A DNA stretch of 64,000 nt from Sialis fuliginosa (GCA_961205875.1 OY540810.1:20832001-20896000); one strand, 5' to 3'. Numbered from the stretch's first letter, positions 45,309 through 57,559 are shown. The notes: generated by a model from the sequence alone, not told the origin. Program-made: numbers and translations.

Positions 45309-45452
45309 TCACACACAGGCCGGTAATGTGACATATGTGATAGTGTGTACGCAGTGATACTGACCGCACGGCACTGTACACGCGTTGTCTGGTGACACCG
45401 ACATGCACCACACACAGTAGTTGCCGGCGGTGATGTGCTGCCCAAGATTCAT
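45309..45452 (-). CDS. small cysteine-rich frame, 47 codons, unrecognised
   Basis: An ATG frame on the minus strand runs from 45452 to a TGA at 45309-45311. Cysteines fall at residues 13, 16, 25, 29, 34 and 46, giving CxxC, CxxxC and wider spacings; an N-terminal signal peptide is not evident. The frame stays open about 48 bases upstream of the ATG to a TAA. It lies in the sharpest G+C island of the window (about 45290-45480). A second frame overlaps it on the same strand with true ATG and similar openness, so open frames may simply reflect composition. It could be an exon of a secreted or metal-binding protein, a transposon piece or chance. Confidence 0.25.
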   Translation of the reverse strand: MNLGQHITAGNYCVWCMSVSPDNACTVPCGQYHCVHTITYVTLPACV

Positions 45453-45455
45453 GCA

Positions 45456-45510
45456 CAGTGGCGTCGCTGTGTTTGTTGTTGTAACCGAGGGGGTTTAATA
45501 TTTGGTTTCA
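45456..45510 (+). mobile_element. hAT-like terminus (CAGTGGCGTCGC)
   Basis: CAGTGGCGTCGCTGTGTTTG followed by ACCGAGGGGGTTT resembles the end at 6269. It adjoins the start of the cysteine-rich frame. Confidence 0.35.
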
Positions 45511-47944
45511 TTTTGCAGGTGTGATGGCTTTAGGTATAATATGTTATAATTGATAGAAACGGGAGTATTATTAATGTAATATCTATATCACAAAAAATCT
45601 CAATTAAACTAAAAAATATATCATATCTATACCTACATAGATTAGTGGTGCTTAATTTAAGCCTATTATATGCTGGAATAGAACCTAAATAGATGATCTC
45701 ATAAGTTTTTTTTGTACTGAAACTGAATCCGTTCTCGAGTTGTCTTAACCTAAAAGTTCCAAAAAGGACATATTTATGAATATCTTATCAACTATGTTTT
45801 TTTTTTTTAATTTTTTTACTACAAAAATAGTGCCTACTAAGAAAGAAATGTTTAGATTACATTTTAGGGTGAGTGCTTAAGAGTGAAAAAAGCTTATACC
45901 TTATTATAGTAACCCAATAACTTAACCTAACACATAGTTTAATAATTATTCTTCTTCTTATTTTTATTAAAAAACTTTTCAATGGGGTTTCGATTTTTTG
46001 CACCTTACGTTTTATGATGTATAAGTACGGCCCTGAATATAACAAAAATTTTACGAGGATTCCGAAGTTTCTATATAGTTTGAAAGTATCTTGTCGTCAA
46101 ATAGGATAAATATGAACATAATGAATTTAGTTATAGTTTATTTAAATTTGATTTGATAATATTTGAAAAATTGATGACAAGAATAAAAAGTTTAAAATGA
46201 AAAATATAAATATGATAACTTTATTGCATATGTACATACTTATGTACATCCTAAAAGAAATAATATAAACTTTAAATAAAATAGAAAAGAATCTAAAAAA
46301 AGATTTGCATAAATATAATAATGCTATACAATTGTAAAAAAGTACGAGATTACTGAATAGTTTTAACGTTAATAAAAAGATTAATTCTAGTACAATGAAA
46401 AACGAATGTGTGAAATGAGAATAAGCTTCCCGAGTTAACTTTAAGTTCATTGAAACTGTAGCATTATTCATTTTATTGCTATTGTTCGTAACTGAAGTTA
46501 AAAGTATTGTATTCCATTAAATTAAAAGCTCTGTTTTTATATAATGAATTAACATAGTCTTCTATACAATAGCGTTCTTAATGTTCTTTATATTTAAATG
46601 AAAAAAAGGATATTATATATATGTATGTAAAAAAACATCTGCCAAGTGAATGCACAGTGCTTCATCGTGTAAAATTCATCAAAGTTAGTTAATTATCGAA
46701 GAACTTTAATAAATACCGATAAAGTATTCAGATGAATTGCCATTGATTAATCACTTAGGTATACAATTTTATTAGAAAACTAAGGACTTTGTTCCTGGGT
46801 GCTTCGTGCTCCAACCCTAAATCGCGATATTCAAATTTACTCAGGTCTCAGCCTTCAGCTGTGACCCTCGTATGGATATATTATATTTTACCCCTATACC
46901 ATTATTTTTTAATGTTTTACAAAAAGGGCAAAAGATCATTGTGAACATTCATTTACACATTTTTACATTCAACGTATTCGAAGAAGAATCTTCGATGTTA
47001 CTTTTATATTAAATTATTTTATAAAAATTTTCTTTATAACTCAAGCTAAAATTAAAAAAACTTCTAAGCATAAAATTCCAAAAATTTGGGTTTCGACTAT
47101 GCTCGAACAATACTAAAATACTATATAGGCCGCTTTTTTGACTACGGATTTTTTTTTAGCTGTGTAATTATTTATATTACTATGTATGAACATAAGTATT
47201 TACCTGTTTGTTTTTGATTTTCTTTTCTTTGCTCCTGAATTATACTACTGACTAATGTATGAAATCTGTATAATATTTTTCTAAAATACTGAATAATTAA
47301 TAATACCTACCTATGCACAAGACAGATTTCTGAAATAGCAGATAAACGTATTTGATGTATACATACATATGTATGTATATAACTAGCAAGAAATATGCAC
47401 GCAAAGTCGTTGATAAGCGAAAATGGTTTACAAGAAAATGTTGCTAATAAAACACACGTGTACATCAAAGTGATGATGGCATAAATACGCACTCGCATAA
47501 GTGTTCAAGAAACATAAATTTAATTACATACAAAGCAATGAAACGTACGACAGCCAGTAGTGTCAGCTACTTTTCTGCTGTGTTCTGAACTCAGGTAATG
47601 CTACTATCCGTATAATTTATACACACAAGTTATACGGACATAACGTTTCAAATTGAAAATAAGATAACTATTTGATATGCTGAACAAATGCACTGGCATT
47701 ATTTATTTATTTTTTAATCTAATAATTTATTCTATGTAAGTACTACAGATGTTATTCTGTTGTATATAAAATATTGTTTGTCTAGTTTCTTTTAGTGCAT
47801 TTTTCAAATTTTACCCCACTAAGGACCAATTTAAAGGAATGAAAACCTCGTGGATCTTAAAACAGCAGATATTTTTTTAAATTATTTTATAAAATGAGAC
47901 CATCTTAATTTTTTACCATTTCAAATAGGAAATACAATTTTTTA
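45511..47944. other. AT-rich spacer
   Basis: A palindromic TATG run (ATACATACATATGTATGTAT) lies at about 47359-47378. A minus-strand frame of 109 codons at 46142-46471 is F/L/I-rich and is best read as poly-T composition. Confidence 0.5.
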
Positions 47945-47995
47945 TATTCGACGAGACAAGACTCTCGAGTCTCTGCCTCGTCGTGGATCGTTCTA
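47945..47995. repeat. GTCTCG-rich dispersed repeat, short
   Basis: TTCGACGAGACAAGACTCTC followed by GAGTCTCTGCCTCGTCG forms a small palindrome of the same family. Confidence 0.5.
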
Positions 47996-48298
47996 TACAA
48001 AAAAAATAAATCAATATAATTATTATTGTAAGCCAGTTTTGTGTAAAGTTCCTTATTATGATTAATAACTTTAATTAACTATTAATTAATATTTTAAATA
48101 GCCTTTAAAAATATATATGTACGTCAATGATAATTCAGCGACAGAAACGTCTATTTGGAACCATAATTTTTTTTCACAAATCGTATTCAGTTGCAATATA
48201 AGCATATTATAAAAAATTTCAACCGACTTATGGGAAATACACATTGAATTTGACAGTTGATAAAAAATGTCCACCATCGTTTTTGGTAACAGTTTCTT

Positions 48299-48427
48299 AT
48301 GGTGTGTTTAGACCAAAAAGGCAAAACAGTAACACGGTGTTTTTAAAAAAGTAAAGGTTTTGTTACTTTTTTATAAAAAAACAAACACTGTGTTGCTGTT
48401 TTCATTTTTTTTGTGTAAACACACCAT
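48299..48427. mobile_element. hairpin element H, copy 2, about 129 bp
   Basis: ATGGTGTGTTTAGACCAAAA pairs with the right end (TTTTGTGTAAACACACCAT). Inside, AACAGTAACACGGTGTTTTT faces AAACACTGTGTTGCTGTT. Related to 15776-15892; a short partial match (AAACACCGTGTTTATACA) lies at about 57183. Confidence 0.8.
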
Positions 48428-49119
48428 TATAATGAACTAAGTGGATGGCTAACAAGCCATAAACATTCCTAATCTAAGACATCGTACGAATCCAATGTTT
48501 TTAGCTAACAATAAGATAGTTATAAACCATCGGTAGTTTTTAACACTAATGAAATTGTACTCGTATATCAGTATTTCAAATAAGTACAGTAGAGTCTCTT
48601 TTTATTTTATGTTATGTGGTGCGATATTTTATCCAAATTCGAGTGAGGTATCAAATGGAATTTAAAAGGTCAATGTTTTATTACTATTAAAATTTTCAAC
48701 AAAATCATAAAAATAGTTTACCCTCTGCCCATATCTCCGAAAGAAAAAGTTAACATTATCAGTAATCTCAAAATGACTCCTACTTATCAATAAAATTTAA
48801 AAATAAACTTATTTGATGTTTTTTTATCAATTTCTTCCAGATTTTGATACTTTTGTTTTTATAGGCATTATAATTTCTAGAATTTTCAGATATTTTTTAT
48901 GCGATTTGATATCTCTAATTTTACAATGTATGTTATATCTTTGTTGTACGATTTTTTATAAAAGATTTTCTGTAGCATGTATCCACCGCACACAAATGAC
49001 TTTAAATGTATTATAAATTAATTTAGCGCATAAAATAATGCCCTATTTCTAATAAGTATATACCGTCATCAATCATAATTCTAAACACACAAACAATTTT
49101 ATTAGCTGTCGTTAATGCT
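48428..49119. other. AT-rich spacer
   Basis: No supported feature. Confidence 0.5.
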
Positions 49120-49270
49120 TATCATATATCCAGCAAACTGTAATTACGTCTAATTAGTCTAGACAAGTCACGTATTGGCGAATGTATCCGCGTGTATTTA
49201 CTACACACGAGTCGCATGCATTTGCTTGAGTACTTCAGTTATTGCCACTACACACCATGTAGATGGAACT
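49120..49270. promoter_or_regulatory. single-copy patch with TAATTA-type sites
   Basis: GTAATTACGTCTAATTAGTC carries two homeodomain-type words, followed by GTATTGGCGAATGTATCCGC and GAGTCGCATGCATTTGC. Candidate enhancer; inference only. Confidence 0.25.
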
Positions 49271-49904
49271 GATTAGTTTTTGTCAAATAGAGAAAGAGAC
49301 ATATACAGACACAAAATAGCGCATGTAGGTATATACAGGACCGTGCTGAACAATCTTCAATTCTGTTAAGTGGTTTATATGATAGTTAAAGTAATGTCCT
49401 TCTTTGTTATGAGTGTAACATATATATGTAGAAAATATAGATACAGAATGATTCAAAATTACTGGAACACTAATTGTTAGATTTTTTTAAACCGTAAAAA
49501 TTTTCAAATTAAAGTTTCTGAAAGATAACAAAATTTAAGAGTGAGCCCAAATTTTGTAAATCATTAAAAAAATATTATAAGATCCTTAAATGAATGATTT
49601 GTGGTGAATAAAGATATCTTCAAAATAAAATCAATAAAAGCATTGCGAGCGTAATCCCTATAGGTATACTCGCTATATTCAATTTAATGATTTTATTTTA
49701 ACGATATCTTTGCTCAAAGATGGAGAATTATTTCAAACTTTTGTATACATCTTCTTATAATTAACTGCTTTCTTATACTAATAATGTATATGAAATATAC
49801 ATATAGTATCTATAAGTAAGTATTGTGAAACCGATTTTTTTCGAAATCCGGAATTTGACGGAATTATCCATTTTGACATTCCCTTAATCCATTCTGACTG
49901 TTTT
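49271..49904. other. AT-rich spacer with a transposon-like ATACAGAATGATTCAAAATT at 49440
   Basis: The word resembles the TATACAGGGTG class of element ends but has no partner. Confidence 0.35.
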
Positions 49905-49975
49905 CACCATGATGTCTGTGTGTCAGTCTGTAGATCTGTAGACGCTGTAATTCAAACACGACAAATCGTATTAAC
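49905..49975 (+). repeat. dispersed repeat K, copy 2
   Basis: GATGTCTGTGTGTCAGTCTG, GACGCTGTAATTCAAACACG and ACAAATCGTA match 26440-26505 and the complement of 55640-55712. Confidence 0.5.
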
Positions 49976-49989
49976 TATTTATAATTTAT

Positions 49990-50145
49990 AGATAAATTAT
50001 TATCAATAATTTATGTTCCATTAATTTTATTCTATCTTTTATTAGTTTGTCAGAAATATTTTGTAATAAAATAAGAGACACGTACTCTTGACACTTCCAG
50101 TATTACGTATAAGAAAGTCTCGTGGCTCCCATGGTGGATATTTCT
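49990..50145 (+). repeat. dispersed repeat F, plus copy
   Basis: Matches the complement of 9720-9885: ATTTATGTTCCATTAATTTT, TTTGTCAGAAATATTTTG and ATTACGTATAAGAAAGTCTC. A partial match is at about 57560-57600 (minus). On the minus strand a frame at 50050-50316 includes CTIREISRKIKR and HETF words faintly like the N-terminal part of mariner transposases; this is too weak to call. Confidence 0.6.
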
Positions 50146-50284
50146 TTTTATTTTCCGAGAAATTTCACGAATCGTGCAATATTTATCTTTTTCTATTATA
50201 TAGCAAACTTTATGTTGCTCACCGAGAAAAACTTTAAACAAACCATAATTAAAAAATTTTAAGGTACAAGATGTAGTTTTTTTA

Positions 50285-50575
50285 AGGCTGCACACGAGAC
50301 GATTTTTTATTTTCAAACTGAAGTCTTATCTCGTTCTCAAATTTTACAGGTGACAGTCCCGTTTCGATCTCATCTTATAAAAATTAACACCATTTCGTCT
50401 CAAAAAAAATATAACAGGTTTTGCCTCGGTCTCATTTCGTATAAGTGACCTAACGAGTCAAAAAATGTCAGAAATTGTGTTAAGAAAATCGATATAAACT
50501 TGACTTTGTTACACGAGATGAGATTTCGGTCGAGACAAGATCGAGATGGGAACTCATGATCCGTGAAATTCAAGG
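50285..50575. repeat. GTCTCG-rich dispersed repeat, long member
   Basis: GCTGCACACGAGACGATTTT at the start, TTTGCCTCGGTCTCATTTCG in the middle and ACACGAGATGAGATTTCGGT with CGAGACAAGATCGAGATGGG at the end. The complement of 60735-60890 shares the outer and the CGAGACAAGATCGAG words. Confidence 0.55.
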
Positions 50576-50929
50576 CCCGCATCCAGTTTTATTTATCCAT
50601 AAATGATAATTTGACCTACCCTTGCCTTGATACGGTCCTGTACTCACACATACATACGCGTATATAATGACCACAATAATATCAGAATGATTGTGCAAAC
50701 AACGTTGCATGTAAAATCGAATGAAGTAATAACATTGTATTACAATTTGCTTAATGTTTTTGCTGTCTTTATTGTGCTTTTATTTGATACCAAGGTTAGG
50801 AAAATGTCAAATATTTAATGCGTCACATTAACTAATTTCGGCATCAGAGGGTAACAAGTTACAATGACCATTTTTATCTCTTTTCTATTCTCCAATGTAC
50901 ATAAAAACTATAGAATTATACTGTAGGTC

Positions 50930-51140
50930 AAGATATATAAAGACAAGGTAGTCTCAATAGCTCTTTGACCAATCAGCGTTTGCGCGGGAATTTCGTCACT
51001 ACGGAGATATATTCAAATATTATAAATGTATAATAAATACGGTAAAAATAGATTTTTCGTACACAATAATTCCTTTATCAACGAAAATTGGTGTAGAGAT
51101 AGTTTGATACCTACACTTTAAGAAACCGGTGAGTGTAGTC
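50930..51140 (+). promoter_or_regulatory. CCAAT-containing patch with a downstream donor-like GTGAGT
   Basis: TATATAAAG at about 50934, GACCAATCAGCGTTTGCGCG at 50967 and AACCGGTGAGTGTAG with a consensus-like donor at 51129-51134. This could be an upstream promoter and short noncoding first exon, but the order and spacing (TATA before CCAAT) are not standard. Weak inference. Confidence 0.15.
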
Positions 51141-51949
51141 GACCGAGGTGTACAAAGACAGTTTTCCAGGGGCGAAAAATTACACTCAAATGCTTGAGAA
51201 CAAAATTAACCTTTTAGATTTTGTATTATTATTACCAACATTTTCGTATGTATCAAAATCTTATAGTGGAATTAATATTGATTTATATATTAAAATGAAA
51301 CGATTGGTATTTAATATATCTATTATAGTTTATGTAAATTTCAAATAATTGCTATAATAATCCAATTATGATAACCAGACAGAATATAATGAAACCATAA
51401 CCATTTAATGGGTGAACTGAAAAGCTTTATATACAAATATATACATATTGTGTGTGGTAAACCTATTTCAAACTTTAATTTACCTTATAAATCATAGTTT
51501 GTTATGAAAATTATCTCAATAATAAAATAATGAAATACACAATATAGGTACATTTTGATAGAGGTAAATCAAATAATAGTATAACATTTATTATGTTCGT
51601 ATTTGAACAGTTCGTAAACTTTTTTTATGATGGAAATGATGTTAATGTCAACTGAATGTTGTCCTTTTTCGATCCGACGTGAGCGTAAGTGATTTTCAAA
51701 ATCTTGAGCGTGCGTGATTGAATATTGAATGTAACTATTAAAATTATTTATATAAATGTGATTTAAATGAAAAATTTCATAAATTCTAATGAAAATAATT
51801 TTTTTATAAATTTTTTATAATTTTCTTTATTATTTTCTTATCTTTAAGTTGATTCAAATTTGATGCATGAAATTTCACTATAAAATATTGAATTTTAATT
51901 TTCGTTTAAAATTTGCTTATAACAAATAATGTGAATAGTTTAAATTTTT
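51141..51949. other. AT-rich spacer
   Basis: 51660-51720 is slightly G+C-richer (CGATCCGACGTGAGCG). Nothing else. Confidence 0.45.
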
Positions 51950-52110
51950 AAACCATAGGTGTGTATCTCAAATTGTTCTCGAGATATAGTCTCTCAAAAT
52001 TTTAGATTTATCGAAATTTTTGAGAAAAATGGCCGTGACCAGTGATAGGAATTGGTACCCCTTTGAATTATTTCGATTTTTGATTAAAACATTTTTTGTT
52101 CAGTTTTAGA
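51950..52110. repeat. transposon-like sequence without clear ends
   Basis: TATCTCAAATTGTTCTCGAG and GACCAGTGATAGGAATTGGT have the style of insect repeat interiors. No partner in the window. Confidence 0.25.
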
Positions 52111-52554
52111 GTATTATTATTATAATTGTATTTTTCTCATGCAATTTTGTCGATTAATGAACCAATTTTGTTATTATTAAATTTGACACGTTTATTTCTA
52201 ATCTGGCAATTAAAATTAATTCCTGTTTTAATAAACATACTTTTAACCAAATCGAAAACTCGAAATTTTTTACTAAAATTTTATGGTTCAAATTTTTTCA
52301 TAGAAATATCTACTTAGAGATCAGAAAATAAAAAATAAAATCATAAAAATCTATAAAAACAATAATTTTTACTAGAGTTCTTTATTTAAATCACATTTAT
52401 TTACACATAATTCTTAAATAAGAAATCACGTATATTCATGATCCAAGATTTATATACACTACCATACAAGATCGAAGCCAAAGAGAAAAAAATCCCCAAG
52501 GGTAGGGCCCGTAGTTATTCTATAAAAAAAATGTAAATTTTATTTCCAACTCCT
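52111..52554. other. AT-rich spacer
   Basis: No supported feature. Confidence 0.5.
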
Positions 52555-52790
52555 ATCATCTTCAGTTCAGAACTCCACTCATTCGAGCTGCACACACGCA
52601 ACTTACATACACTTGGCACGACTGATAATGGCGACTAATTAACACCAACTCGGAAAGAGAAAAAACACCACCGCACACTGCTTTATGCATACATTCTGAT
52701 ACTTGCTGCAGAGTTTATTTCAACTGTTTAAGAGCAACACGAGTCCTAATACCTGCATGTGTGTGATACATCGTTAAATTCAACCGTAGG
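52555..52790. promoter_or_regulatory. single-copy mixed-composition patch
   Basis: CACTCATTCGAGCTGCACAC, CTTGGCACGACTGATAATGG, CGACTAATTAACACC and ACACCACCGCACACTGC occur together. No frame and no repeat partner. Confidence 0.25.
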
Positions 52791-54099
52791 TATTTAAAAT
52801 GGTTGTATGTCTCCTCGTTCGAAATTTAAAACTTTGACTTCGCAGTTATTTTGTGGTTTTGTTTTGTGGAATTAGTTATAGAATAATTTAAATTATTTTA
52901 TATCTAACTAGAAATTTCTCATGGCTTATTTGGACACTGTTATGCACTAACGTATCAACCCTTTAAAACACTGGGCCGAATAGAAATTTTATTTAATTTA
53001 ATTTATTAAGGGCCGCAGGCTAAAATATAAAACTGAGGACTGTTTTTTCAGTCGTATTAATTTCAATGTAAATTTTTTTATTATAAGTAGTTTTTCATAT
53101 CAAGCTTGAACAAAAAAAAAGTTTTCTTGCAAACAGCTTTTCGAAATAAGAATTTGTAACATTTTAAATGTCATGTAAAAGATGACAATTTTGTGTAATA
53201 CAATATACGACATACGTATTATACATTTTTAACACTGCAAAAGTTTTAACAGTAGGTATGTATCAATTAAATAATTAAAATTATTTCTACAAAATTCAAT
53301 CTAGTTTTATGAATATTAATATCTATCCATTTATCTTTTAATAATTAAAAAGGGTGTAGTCGTACGAAAATAAATACATCTTGAATGCATTTTTAAATTT
53401 AACAGCATTCTCAAGTACATAAAAAACTTGTTTTCTAAATTCTAGAGAAGCTGTTATATAATATCTATATTTTCAAAGTCTACCAACTGTCATATTATCA
53501 TCCCCTAGTATCAATACATTATTACACCAGGAAACTTAAACCATAGATACCACACAGAATAGTGTCATTCATTGTTATCAGTAGGCAATTGTTATGATCT
53601 ATAGCCTACTAAAGGGGGTATAAGATGTATATTACTATGTGTATATATCTACTATATATACAAACTACCATTTCAATATTGCATGAACGTAAAGAGGTTG
53701 TACAGAATTTAATATTTACTTTAATATTTTTTTTTTTTAGTGAAAAGTAAGTATTGTTACACAACTGACTCCGGGCCCAAAATATAATAGGCTTTTGCAA
53801 GTAAGTAAGTAAAATTTACTTACTTTAAAAAATACAAATTTAAAGTAAATTATAACATATCTTATGACATCAAAAAGTAATATTTATTATTTCAAAATGT
53901 ATTCATACATTTTTTACTAATATATTATATAACATTATATTATATTATACTATATTTTAATATAAAAATTTCAATGTGCATTACAATTTTTCCCATAGTA
54001 CTTATCAGTCCTTCAATTACTTATAGTAAATATTATTATAATTTTCATTTAGTAAATATAAATTTTTTTATCTAAAACGCTCTCTTGTTTTTTTCAACA
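52791..54099. other. AT-rich spacer
   Basis: A TAT/ATT low-complexity block lies at about 53915-53965. No supported feature. Confidence 0.5.
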
Positions 54100-54130
54100 G
54101 TTTCCAGACTTTTGGGACAGCCTGTATATT
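54100..54130 (+). mobile_element. right end of a TATACAG-class element
   Basis: TTTCCAGACTTTTGGGACAG followed by CCTGTATA is the typical right end of short insect DNA elements of this class. Its left end was not found. Confidence 0.4.
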
Positions 54131-54539
54131 AGAGTTAATTGAAGCATTATTGATTTTAACATTTCAATATTTTGATAAAATAATTCGTGTATATTTTTTT
54201 AGTTTTCCGCTTTGGATACTACTGATTCAAAAAACGTGTTTCAAAAAAAAAAAAAAATTGAACATCATTCATGTTTCAATTCATGTAAAAATTAATAAAC
54301 ATCAAAACAAAATTTTCCATTTAAAAATATTTCTGTATGCAAACAAAGATGTTTTGATTGTTTTAATTACCATGTTTAATTGGAAACTGCGTATTACACT
54401 GATTTGTTCTGTTTATCCTATATAATTATGATTATTTGTGAATTGGTAAACAATTATTTCAATGAACGTACGGTATAGGGGTTTAAAATTTTGTAACAAA
54501 TATTCACTATTTAAATTTCATAGAATTTAATTATAAAAC
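54131..54539. other. AT-rich spacer
   Basis: No supported feature. Confidence 0.5.
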
Positions 54540-54745
54540 GAAAGAGTCATCGGCGCGTATTCACAACATATAGGGCGCAGCGATGAAACTCAATTGTAAT
54601 GCAATCAAAAGGAAAATTAACTAAATTAATTTTGTGAACTGCGTGTCGTATAATGAAGCGCAATAGCACCAGTACAGCCAACATTTCTGTTAAGAGCTAT
54701 CTTGATGCTATATTCAATTGTATAGAAAATATCAGTGTTTGTCAA
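54540..54745. promoter_or_regulatory. single-copy G+C-richer patch
   Basis: AGTCATCGGCGCGTATTCAC, AGGGCGCAGCGATGAAACTC, GAACTGCGTGTCG and ATGAAGCGCAATAGCACC, with TTAATTTAG-type words between them. Noncoding and unpaired elsewhere. Confidence 0.25.
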
Positions 54746-54917
54746 AATGTTAATAATTTAGGTAAAGTTGCCTGTATTGAACCCAATTTTTATGAAAATA
54801 TTAAGAAGTTACAGAAATTGTATTAGTCAGAATCAGAAACTGTATCTATATATTTATACGACATATTCTCAGCAATTTTTACGAAATCCATTAAAAAAAA
54901 CAATTTTAGTCATAAAA

Positions 54918-54965
54918 ATATACAGTCTGTCCTAGAATAGATGTAACAAGAGGTGTAATGAACAA
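54918..54965 (+). mobile_element. left end of a TATACAG-class element
   Basis: TATACAGTCTGTCCTAGAAT followed by GTAACAAGAGGTGTAATG. The right end was not located. Confidence 0.4.
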
Positions 54966-55639
54966 ATTAATTTTTTTTCGAATTGTAAAACTAGCGTAAA
55001 CTAAAAATTAGTTGATTTGGTGTTCTACAGTCTGTTTTAAAAGCAAAGTTGTAAAAATAATCAAGAACAAACTACCTATATTTTTCAAAATATTTAAAAA
55101 ATCCACTTAGAGAGTTATATATTTTTTGTTTTGAATTCAAGTATATTTTATATTGTTTTTAATAAATATTTTAACACATGTGTAGTTATTTATGAAATGA
55201 TCGAATATGATTAACATTTTAAAATGTGATTTGGAAATAGTTCTATATACGTTTGACCTCAAGAACTTTAACATTTCTAAATGATATATCATTATCATTA
55301 CCACATATCTACATTTATCTATATTTGTGCCATAATGATAGATCCCCATTACCGATATTTCAAATAGAAACGAAACTATTAATTTTCTTCGTATATCTGA
55401 TAAAAGAATCTATGTAATGTTATAATTTACTATATTCATTTCAAACGACACAACTGTCATATTAGTTACTGTTTAAAAAAAATATACACATTAACTGAAG
55501 TAAGGTGAAGTAGGGTAAGTGAGAATTTGGGACACATGAAACCCATGGTAGTTATTTTTTTAATTTTCGACGGAAGCTTAAAATCTTGATAAAACAAAAC
55601 TGATAGTTTTTCTCTCATACTTCAATAAATGATACCTAC
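54966..55639. other. AT-rich spacer
   Basis: GGTGAAGTAGGGTAAGTGAG near 55505 resembles a transposon word like that at 24277. Nothing else. Confidence 0.4.
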
Positions 55640-55712
55640 TTCAACTTTTTTTTTGTAGTGTTTGAGTTACAGCAGTTACAGACTGATCAATCAACAGACA
55701 GACATACGAACA
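55640..55712 (-). repeat. dispersed repeat K, copy 3
   Basis: The complement has GATGTTCGTATGTCTGTCTG, then CAGTCTGTAACTGCTGTAAC and TCAAACACTACAAAA, matching 26440-26505 and 49905-49975. Confidence 0.5.
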
Positions 55713-56031
55713 TCTTGACGAGATGTCAGGATGTATTTAGGGATGGACCAAATATATAGTTCGACCAAAATATCGAACTCGAAAAAATCAGCTTTACCAT
55801 ACATCCTTGATTGACTCATCAATGAGATGGATCTAGTAACGTGAAATTTTTTGGATGACTTCCTTTCATGACGTAAGCATTCAGTAAGAAGGGATTTCCG
55901 AAATTCGACTAAACAAAAAAAATTAAACAAAAAATGTTTTTGTTAAATTTGTAAGTTTTATTTTGAATGAAACAGCATTCATAACACAAAAATTATATTT
56001 GTAGAAAACCAGGAACTCTTATAATTTCACT

Positions 56032-56375
56032 ATGTCTGTCCGTCCTTATAAATCGTCACACGAACGCGCACACTTTTATGATGATTACATTTTTCGTCAA
56101 CATAAAAAAGCTCTTGATACGTATTATCAAACATTAGATGAAGAGAATGCTAGTGAAAACGGCTACGGAACCTATCATGTGCGTGCTCAACACGCACTTG
56201 GCCGTTTTTTATACATAGGTACTCTATCTAAAAAATCGTTTCTATAAAAAAAATCACTAGAAGCATTTACCAAAGAAGCTCAGTTTTTGTATCAACATTC
56301 CAGTGTTTGCAAACTTTCAAGTATGTCGAGTGTTTCTGCAAATTCAAGCGCTTATGTTGTATAAATCATTTTCAG
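56032..56375 (+). pseudogene. frameshifted coding relic, origin unknown
   Basis: An ATG at 56032 opens 71 codons ending TAA at 56245-56247, with a strongly protein-like composition (Y, H, D, E, R and A well represented). Just past a run of A at 56245-56255, a different frame continues with similar composition for about 38 codons to a stop near 56375. A shift at the A run would explain this. The nearby DNA is less AT-rich than its flanks. I recognise no domain with confidence. Candidates are a host pseudogene, a transposon protein or an old viral insertion. Confidence 0.35.
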
Positions 56376-57170
56376 TGAAATATAGTAAGATTCATTATAT
56401 TAATCCGGCAAGGTTACGTCTAATGCTTTCAATTACAACAACACGAATGTTTTTATATATCACAAACGAAACAACGCGAAGAGAGGAAGCCAGGCTATGA
56501 TGGCGTGGGTATAAGATTACACATGGCTCACTAAATGCTGACAAATTGCTGTAAATATTTACTTTGTAAATTAACTACTTCAGAAACACTTAACAGTACG
56601 CGCTTGCTATTTTTTCTTTGTTTTGTTGAGTATTAAAATTAAGAATTGTGTTCTAAGATCGTCTGTGTACAGAAATATTTCAATTTATGTTGATTTACTT
56701 TAATGTTCAGGTGTATTTGTTTTCGTTGTTTTTATTGGAATTGTGTAAACCAATATGTTTACTTGAGATAAGTATTAAAGTAGGATTGAGCATATGATAT
56801 GCACAATTCAAGTGTTTAAATTGTATGTTATACACCTGTTTAAACTTATTACTTTAGAGTTAGAAAGTAGACAAATAGTAGAAAAAAATACTTACTCCCA
56901 GTTTTACTCGGATCAAAGTAAATTCAATATCAAATCAATATTCATATACGACACCAAATCTTCAACCTTTTTTTAAATTTCATCCTTGCGTAATTAAACA
57001 AAAATAAAATTTCGTATCAAAATTGTATGCGTCTATCACCTTAAATTGATAATTTTACACTGTGATTCTAGGTATAATAAATATTAAACGCATAATAATA
57101 ACAAACCCCAATCGGCATTTAAAATATTTCTCGTTCTGGCCGGGCAATAAGCAATTTTTTAAAATTCAAG
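56376..57170. other. AT-rich spacer
   Basis: No supported feature apart from chance frames at 56303-56500 and 56794-56976. Confidence 0.45.
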
Positions 57171-57229
57171 TCAGTCAATAAAAAACACCGTGTTTATACA
57201 CAGGATAGTTATAAATATATTTTGAAGCC

Positions 57230-57272
57230 AGCAATTTAACAAATTTGTTAAAAATATCATTGCTGAGTGTGA
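57230..57272. repeat. small palindrome CAGCAAT...ATTGCTG
   Basis: CAGCAATTTAACAAATTTGT is followed by TAAAAATATCATTGCTG, giving a stem of 7 bp plus an inner AACAAATTTGTT palindrome. Confidence 0.5.
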
Positions 57273-57559
57273 TTACACGGGGCAAAATTTGTGTATCCAT
57301 GGAAACTATAGCTGAAAATATTATTTCCCGTATAACTACCTTAAATTTTTTTTAGACAAAGACAAATGATCTTCCTTGCTCCTAAACTCTATAACTGCCT
57401 ACCCAGCGAGATTAAAACCATACCCAAACTATAATAGTTATTTTTATTAATTATTATTATTGTAGAAAAAAATTCTAGTCCAGTCAAACAAGTTATTATT
57501 TTTCCAAAATAGAACATGGTTAATTATTATCACTACACTAAATAAAAAAGCGACCCAAT

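Noticed and set aside
46142-46471. Minus-strand ATG frame of 109 codons, highly hydrophobic
   Set aside because: The peptide is almost only F, L, I, S, Y and K, as expected when the minus strand is T-rich. No sign of a membrane protein family.
50050-50316. Minus-strand frame with words faintly like a mariner transposase N-terminus
   Set aside because: Only a handful of residues fit, and the frame overlaps repeat F, whose other copy does not keep it.
54100-54965. One element bounded by 54130 and 54918
   Set aside because: CCTGTATA at 54130 is a right end and TATACAG at 54918 is a left end, so the two face away from each other and belong to different copies.
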